DNA of 64,000 bases from Sambucus nigra. Its lineage: Eukaryota > Streptophyta > Magnoliopsida > Dipsacales > Adoxaceae. Location of the stretch: assembly GCA_949130495.1 (NCBI GenBank), contig OX422213.1, positions 51,470,284-51,534,283 of the forward strand, read 5' to 3'. A model generated the notes under the pieces. It did no database searches and had not been told where the DNA came from. It saw only the letters and a program-made list of their open reading frames with translations. How positions within the stretch are numbered: position 1 is the first letter of the stretch; each line of letters starts with the position of its first letter. Positions 57,583 to 64,000 of the stretch are shown here, piece by piece. Position numbers and translations under genes: made by a program.

Positions 57583-58847
57583 TGTGGTATAAGAGTTTTC
57601 GGTTTATAATCTCATGTTTTTCGTTAATGAAAATTTCTTTATAACATTCTGATTAATGATCTTTTGGAAATCTGGAAATCTAGAAATTTTTTTTTCTTTC
57701 TGGAAATCTGGAAATTTTGGTAAATCTGGAAATTTTGTTTTTCTGGAAATCTGGAAATTTAATTTTTCTAGAACTTTTGGTAAATCTAGAAATCTGGAAA
57801 TTTTGATAAATACGATAATCGTACATATGGTAATTCGAATTTGTGTTATGATATTAAGAACGAAATTGCTTTTGTACCTAAGACCTTCTGCGACGTCTTT
57901 TTTTCTGTCATTAAATCTGCTCTTAATGTGTGTCTGAGATTTTCTGTGACGTTTTTCTTCTGTCGCCAATACTCACTGGTGAGAATAAAGGGTCAAAACT
58001 TGCTCGAAATTTAGGAAACTGACATGGTCGACTGGAAATGTCAAAATAAACAAACCCATTATAAACAATGGGCACCACCTTACTTTTGCGTTTTGACGTC
58101 GTTAAGGCCCTCAAAACCCCGTTTTTGCCATTTTAGGAAATAATCTCGGGGGTTATAGCTCTTTACAGAAAATTGATATTAACGTTCCGCAAAAAGTTTT
58201 GATTTTCTGGCATGTTTTACTTCAATTCCATAGTGAAAACTCATTTTTGCCATTTTTTGCAAAATTCATGTATTACGTGTTTTTATACCTGAGCAATTAT
58301 GTTTTTGAGGCATTCGAGCTACTATTGGTATCTTTGTGATTACTGATAGATTACATATTATAGTTAATATTAATGTACGATTAACTATATTTAAGTTGAG
58401 ACATGTAAACAATTATTCATTTGAGTTAAGTCAAAGGCCAAACACAGGCTGAGACTGCATGTACAAATAATATACTTACATTCATTAAAGACTTATTCTA
58501 ATGTTAGTTATAAAATTGGATTGAGGCACAACACATGCTAATATCTGAATTAAACAACATTAGAACTAGTTTTGTAAAAACAGAATAGTTGACATTAAGT
58601 CCATTAATCATGGTATTAAATGAATTAGGTAGCAAACACAGATGCCAAAATTATGGGACCATGATAAATGAATTATAGGGTAATATATCTTTACAATCTG
58701 AATATTATGTGATGATTAACACAGATTCCGTGATATTCAGAATGTAGATGAAATATACCAAAATTTTAGTCAACAATTCAATATTCGACCCTTGCAATTT
58801 TTGTTGTGTGTGAAAATTTAATATGTGAACATTGTTATTAATTGCAG
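57583..58847 (+). other. Leader of the copia element; possible intron 57430-58847
   Basis: Long non-coding stretch between the primer-binding site and gag. Near 57664-57810 a TGGAAATC-type short tandem repeat occurs. It ends in TATTAATTGCAG at 58847, a good splice acceptor, immediately before the conserved gag sequence. A donor-like site lies in the LTR at 57430, so the leader may be intronic in one transcript form. Confidence 0.55.
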
Positions 58848-60060
58848 TTCCCCTTAACCTGTATTCGCAAGCTCAGTCCTATTCCAAATTTGATGGAACT
58901 AATTTTTCTGAATGGAATGAGCAAATTGAGTTCAGCCTAGGGGTTCTTGACCTGGACATGGCAATTATGTGTGATGAACCCGCTGCTATTACTGATATCA
59001 GTAGCGAGGATGAAATTGCTATCCATGAAGCATGGTCTCGATCCAATAGGTTGGCCCTAATGTTTATGCGAATGTGTGTTGCTGCTAACATTAAGACATC
59101 CCTACCTGAAACTAAGAAAGCGAAAGAGTATTTGAACAACATTAAGGAATGCTTTCGCACTGATGATAAATCCCTTGCTGGGAAACTGATGGCTGACCTG
59201 ACCACTTGAGGTTCGATGGTACTCGAACCATGAATGAGCACATTATAGAAATGACCAATCTGGCTGCTAGACTTAGAGTTTTGGGCATGACAGTGGACGA
59301 GTCTTTTCTCGTCCAATTCGTCCTAAACTCCCTACCTCCTGAGTATGGGCCTTTCCAAATCAATTACAACACTATAAAAGATAAGTGGAATGTAAATGAT
59401 TTGCAAAGCATGTTGGTACAGGAGGAAGGAAGGCTTAAGCAACAGAATGGCCATGTGACTAAAGGACATGTGGCAAATCTTACAGTCAAAGGAGCTGGTT
59501 CTAAGAAGAAGTTCGGCAAGGGCATTAAGAAAGGTCCTGGGCCGTCTCATCAAGCTGAACCATCAACTGCTGCTGTGAAGAAGGAAAAGTACGACAAGTG
59601 TCACTTCTGTAAAAAGAAGGGCCATTTCCAGAGGGATTGTCATAAACGAAAGGCCTGGTTCGAGAAAAAGGGTAAACCCTTTATTTATGTTTGTTTCGAA
59701 TCAAACTTTATTAATGTTCCTTCTAACACTTGGTGGATTGATTCTGGTTCTATGTGTCATGTTTCTAATTCGATGCAGGGCTTCATTTCGATCCGCAAAA
59801 CAAATCCAAATGAGCATTTTCTCTACATGGGCAATAAGGCAAAGGCTAAAATAGAAGTTGTTGGAGTCTTTCGCCTGATTTTAAGCACTGGATTTATTTT
59901 AGATTTGCAAGAAACCTTTTATGTTCCCACAGTTTCTAGGAATTTAATTTCTGTTTCTAAACTCGCTTTAGATGGTTTTGCAATTGAATTTAAGAACAAT
60001 GGTTTTGGTTTGATTAAATATCTAATAATGTTGCATCAGGATTTTTATTAGATGGTTTAT
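58848..60060 (+). pseudogene. gag: Copia gag and protease, frameshifted
   Basis: The first segment (to 59209) encodes the N-terminal part of a UBN2-type gag, with FDGTNFSEWNEQIEFSL. The frame then shifts by one base at about 59205 and continues with HIIEMTNLAARLRVLGM and LPPEYGPFQ. A single CCHC zinc knuckle follows, CHFCKKKGHFQRDC (about 59599-59640). The aspartic protease site reads WWIDSGSMCHV (about 59731-59763), where DSGA or DSGC is the more usual form. The YVPTVSRNLISVSKLALDG block before the pre-integrase zone is intact. A second frameshift near 60020-60050 breaks the join to pol. The only ATG of the uninterrupted frame (58832) lies upstream of the acceptor at 58847, so the real start may be elsewhere. 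Confidence 0.9.
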
Positions 60061-61956
60061 ATCGATTGAATCTTGAAATGAATTTTTCTGAAACTCTTGT
60101 GGCCCTGCATCCTAATGTTGGTACTAAACGTACACTTGATGATGAAAAATCTGCTTATTTGTGGCATAAAAGATTAGGGCACATATCCAGGCCGAGAATT
60201 GAAAGGCTCATTAAAGATGGAATACTCCATAACGTGGATTGGGCAAATTATGATGTATGTGTGGACTGTATTATAGGAAAACATACCAAACATACAAAGA
60301 AATGAGCCACAAGAAGCACCCAGCTACTTGAAATAATACATACAGACATATGTGGACCTTTTGATATTCCATCCATTGGTGGAGAGAAATACTTCATCAC
60401 CTTTATAGATGATTTTTCACTTTATTGCATTTTGTACATGTTGCATGATAAATCTCAGTTTGTGAACGTCGTTGAAATATACATTAATGAGGTTGAGAGG
60501 CAACTAGGCAAAAAGGTGAAAATTATTAGATCAGACAGAGGTGGTGAATATTATGGTAGATATGATGAGTCAGGGCAACGCCCAGGCCCATTTGCTAAAC
60601 TCCTTGAGAAATTAGGTATTTGCGCCCAATACACAATGCCAGGATCACCTTGGCAGAATGGTGTAGCTGAAAGGCGTAATCGTACCCTTATAGAAATGGT
60701 TAGGAGTATGATAAGTAGGACACAATTGCCTACATTTTTGTGGACACATGCATTAATTACCGCTGTACACATCTTAAATAGGGTTCCTAGTAAGTCAGTT
60801 TCAAAAACCCCTTTTGAACTGTGGAAAGGATGGAAACCCAATTTAAGGTATTTACGCGTGTGGGGCTCCCCAGCGGAAGCTAGAATCTATAACCCTCATG
60901 AAAAGAAATTGGATCCTCGGACATTATCTTGTCATTTCATCGGGTATCCAGAAACGTCGAAGGGATATAGATTCTACTGTCCAAATCATACAACTAGAAT
61001 CATAGAAACTGGAAATGCTAAATTCATTGAAGAAGGTGAAGTAAGTGGGAGTATAAAAGAGAGGGAGGTAATCATTCAAGAAGTCAGGGTACAAATTCCT
61101 ATACCCAGAGTTCATAACAAGTGAATGATCAACCGACTGAACAACCGGTCATTGACCCAATCAATAACAATGAACATCACTGTTGTTCCTAATGAAGTTA
61201 TTGCACCGGTCATTGACCCAATCAATAACAATGAACAACAAGTGAATGATCAACCGACTGAACAACCACATAATGAGATTGTAACCGATGAAACTTTTGA
61301 AGAACCACAGGAAATGCCATTAAGAAGATCTCAAAGAGAAAGGAGATCGGCAATTCCGGATGATTATGTGGTATACCTTCAAGAGACCGAATTTAACATA
61401 GGAGATATTAATGATCCAGTTTCTTATGAAAAGGCTGTAACTAGTGATGATTCAGATAAATGGGTCAATGCCATGAATGAAGAAATAAAATCTATGAATG
61501 ACAATAAAGTTTGGGAGTTGGTCGAATTGCCAGAAGGACAAAAACGAGTTGGGTGCAAGTGGATCTTTAAGACCAAACTTGACTCACAAGTCAATATCGA
61601 ACGACATAAAGCTAGACTTGTTGCCAAAGGTTTTAATCAATGAGAAGGCATTGATTATAATGAGACCTTCTCTCCAGTTTCAAAGAAGGACTCACTAAGA
61701 ATCATATTAGCGTTGGTGGATCATTATGATTTGGAGTTACACCAAATGGACGTAAAAACATCTTTTCTAAATGGGAGTTTAAAAGAAGAAGTCTACATGG
61801 CACAGCCACAAGGCTTCATAAAGGAAGGAAAAGAAAACATGGTATGTATGTTAAAGAAGTCAATATATGGTCTAAAGCAAGCTTCTCGTCAATGGTACAT
61901 TAAGTTTCACGATACCATTACATCCTTTGGGTTTAAGGAAAACACTGTTGATCGAT
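60061..61956 (+). pseudogene. pol: Copia pol: integrase and N-terminal half of reverse transcriptase
   Basis: One reading frame, broken by TGA at 60303, 61122 and 61641, carries the rest of the polyprotein. The pre-integrase HHCC module has WHKRLGHIS and CVDCIIGKH (about 60160-60290). The integrase core follows with HTDICGPF, SDRGGEYY and NGVAERRNRTLIEM, giving the expected D, D and E, and then the FELWKGWKPNLRYLRVWG block. The linker contains an internal direct duplication (61119-61270). The reverse transcriptase starts at VGCKWIFKTK and continues through HQMDVKTSFLNGSLKEEVYM and YGLKQASRQWY. It is cut off before the YVDD site by the LTR inserted at 61957. All three stops are TGA, compatible with CGA or GGA codons having mutated. 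Confidence 0.92.
61119..61270 (+). repeat. Direct duplication in the integrase-RT linker
   Basis: AAGTGAATGATCAACCGACT plus GAACAACC occurs at about 61119 and again at about 61240. CCGGTCATTGACCCAATCAA plus TAACAATGAACA occurs at about 61145 and 61206. The two blocks are in swapped order in the two places, consistent with one segment of about 60-120 bp being duplicated. The first copy is read in a different frame and supplies the TGA at 61122. Confidence 0.88.
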
Positions 61957-64000
61957 TGTAATACCCCGTACTTTTGGCTATATTTATTTTTGGGATTAAT
62001 TAATTAAATGCGTATTAATTGGAAATTAATCCGGGTTATAAATACTAACGAGATGCGAGTTGGTATTTGATTATGTGCATACATGTTTTTATATAAATAT
62101 TGGATTATAAAATTTGTCATGAGATTAATATACGGCAATTTGAGAATTTTGTTGAGACGCGTGTGACCGCCGCGTCATGGTATATTATTTTAATTATAAA
62201 AAGTGATTTTTATTTCTATTACCCGTATGGTCGTTTTGAGTGAGCCAACGCGTCCGGAAGGGTCGAGATAGTCAGAAAACACTAGCCGGGGGTGTAGTTT
62301 GGGTCCCGGGGTATTTTTAGGCCATACCGGCAACTTAAAGGGTATTTTGGTAATTTTACATTTTGAGGAATTAAAAGTGACGAAAATTGGGAGTTTTAAT
62401 CTGATGTGGATTTAACCCACTAAACCCACTAACCAACCCATATTAACCCATTAAGCTACGGAGGCTATCATTAGGTTTACAACTTTCCCAAAGAAAACCC
62501 TAGCCACCTTAAGCCACCATTGGAGAAGAAGCTTGGAGAAGAGAAGAAATTCTGCAGAAATCTTCATCAAACCATCATCCAAACTCAGAGACAATCAAGG
62601 CAAGTGTTTTGATTATATTTAAATTCGTAGAATGTTCCTTCCATGTTAGAAAATTGCAGAATATCAATTGTTCTTGAAAGATAATGAAAACCCATGTATT
62701 TTGAAGCTTAGAACTTGAAATCTTGAGGAGAATTTCATGTAGAATGATAGGTAGATGAGTATTCCCATAATATTTATGATTGGAAGAAATTAAAACGGAT
62801 TTATATTGGATTAATTCATGATTCAAAAAGTTAGGGTTCATGTTCTTGATAAATTGGGAAAAAGTGTAGAGATTTGTAAATTTGGTTGATGTTAGGATGG
62901 ATTAATCCTTCAAAACGTTTTAGGATGTGATTATAATATGATTAGGATTGTTTAGAGACCTTAAAACGATTGTTGGGACTTAGTTTAGAAGAGATTTGAG
63001 GAGTAAAAATGGTGAAAAACGAGTTTTAGGAAAATCTGGGACGAATCTGGTAGGTCGTTAGAAGCCCCTGCCCAGGTCGTTCGAACGAACTCGTTCGAAC
63101 GAGCTTCTAACGAATTGACCAGTCGTTCTAACGAAAGGGAACCTCGTTCGATAACTTCGTTCGAATGAGATCTCGTTAGAAGGGACAGTTCGTTCGAATG
63201 AACTGGATCTCGTTCGAACAGCCTCGTTCGAACGAGACTTCTAACGAGTTGACAGAGGAATCTCGTTCGAACAGTCTCGTTCGAACGAGACTTCTAACGA
63301 GTTGACAGTTTGGGCCTTTTTGGACTGTTTTGATTTTTGGAGTCCCGTAAACTTGTTCGAGGATATAGATAACATTCCGATGATGATGTAATGATAGAAT
63401 TAGGACTTTTGGGTATTTATGAGAAGGAAATTAGATACGAGAGTTATATTAAATGGACGGTTTGGGTTGATACGTGAGTGTCTACTACGACGAGAGAATA
63501 AATTATGGTGCGTATGATTATAAACCGGAATAGTATAAATTGTGATAATTATAAGTTAGTACGAGAAAGCGATATGTACTACGATTAAACTACGGGATTA
63601 CTAAGACGTGTGTTTACTTAGTATTGGTATATGAATTGTGTGTATGACATACCTACCATACTTGCTATCACGGGAGGTTTGCGTTCGCTTAGGGCCCTCT
63701 AATCCTTGTGTTGCTCGGATTTAGACTGGTTACCTTGATGAACATAGGTCATAGAAAGACTTATTGGGATATTAATAAGTCCGCTGATCGTAGGAGCGTA
63801 GGTATGTGCGTGACCTATGTGATGTGACTGTGTTCGCCTCCATTGTTTGTGATGTTGTTATCTGTGAACTATTCCTGAGAGATTCGGAATATGTAATCCT
63901 TATGTACGTGATGTACCAGGATGGATAGCAGAGTATGTGTGCACCGCAGCTTAGTTCTCGGGGTGCTTATATTGTATATTTATGATGTGAATAATATACA
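61957..64000 (+). mobile_element. Start of a long gypsy LTR, cut by window edge
   Basis: Begins TGTAATACCCCGTACTTT, directly after tcgat, which should be its target duplication, in the copia reverse transcriptase. It shows the GAGATAGTCAGAAAA box (62263-62277), an AAGGCAAGTG donor-like box (about 62598), a CGTTCGAACG cluster (63058-63310), a CTTGCTATCACGGGAGG box (about 63660) and the GCGTAGGTATGTGCGTGACC box (63796-63815). No terminus is reached inside the window, so solo or full-length status is unknown. Confidence 0.9.
63058..63310. repeat. Cluster of CGTTCGAACG palindromes and TCGTTAGAAG half-words
   Basis: Around ten words centred on TTCGAA or TTCGAT, such as CTCGTTCGAACGAG, lie in 250 bp. 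CTTCTAACGA and TCGTTAGAAG words are interspersed. The final unit, with TCTCGTTCGAACAG and ACTTCTAACGAGTTGACAG, is duplicated (about 63207-63256 and 63260-63309). The words match those in the copia LTR cluster at 24308-24505. Confidence 0.92.

Larger units (their letters stand above)
57034..61956 (+). mobile_element. Ty1/copia element, plus strand, 3' part lost to a nested LTR
   Basis: It includes a 549-bp 5' LTR, primer-binding site, leader, gag, protease, integrase and the first half of the reverse transcriptase. It then stops where a gypsy LTR begins at 61957. The order protease-integrase-reverse transcriptase is diagnostic of copia. The polyprotein is readable along its length but has two frameshifts and three TGA stops, so it is recently dead. 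The lineage was not assigned. Confidence 0.92.

Overview
This is AT-rich nuclear DNA from a flowering plant, most likely a eudicot. The evidence is one intact E6-like secreted protein gene, a decayed fragment of a plant KH-domain (far-upstream-element-binding-like) protein, and a dense nest of plant-type transposable elements. I see no rRNA or tRNA genes and no bacterial or organellar gene clusters. The species cannot be named from the sequence alone.

Layout. 1-10883: minus-strand Ty3/gypsy debris. The 5' part of one element (LTR 225-1280) sits in the decayed gag-pol of another, whose 5' LTR (2677-10883) was itself entered by a solo LTR (2919-6032), a 5'-truncated LINE (6361-8407) and a hAT-type MITE (9546-10134). 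10884-22300: gene-poor DNA with a compound microsatellite and fold-back element, two Helitron-like 3' ends, a minisatellite-bearing MITE-like element, two hAT MITEs with perfect 8-bp duplications, and a Tourist-like MITE with a hAT MITE nested in it. 22315-23353: the only intact host gene, E6-like. 23800-43590: a minus-strand SIRE-type Ty1/copia element split by a 13.6-kb non-coding LTR retrotransposon (28134-41698, TSD atatc). The 5' LTR of that element carries a 2.7-kb miniature LTR element (28407-31105, TSD aaaca). 43590-52860: an unidentified repeat holding a solo LTR (44888-51910, TSD gactt) that holds a second solo LTR (46466-50043, TSD taacc). 53535-56411: a TIR element, a small hairpin MITE and the KH-protein fragment. 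57034-61956: a plus-strand Ty1/copia element with a readable gag-pol broken by two frameshifts and three TGA stops. 61957-64000: the start of another long gypsy LTR that interrupts it.

How it fits together. The window is mainly a record of nested insertion, and many insertions can be ordered by their target-site duplications. The long gypsy LTRs share one design: a TGTAAYACCCCG start, an AGATAGTCA box, a splice-donor-like AGGYAAGTG box, then a cluster of short self-complementary words. Each LTR family has its own word (ATCGATCG, CGAATCGATTCGG or CGTTCGAACG). Similar clusters occur in the copia LTR (CGTTCGAAC) and in the unidentified repeat (TCCGGATC). This cross-family recurrence is the most unusual signal in the window. 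A second conserved block of about 46 bp (GGTTCCTTGTTTGGATTT...CCACGCACGAAC) occurs eight times, two of them inside the internal region of the non-coding element. All repeat counts and identities were judged by eye.
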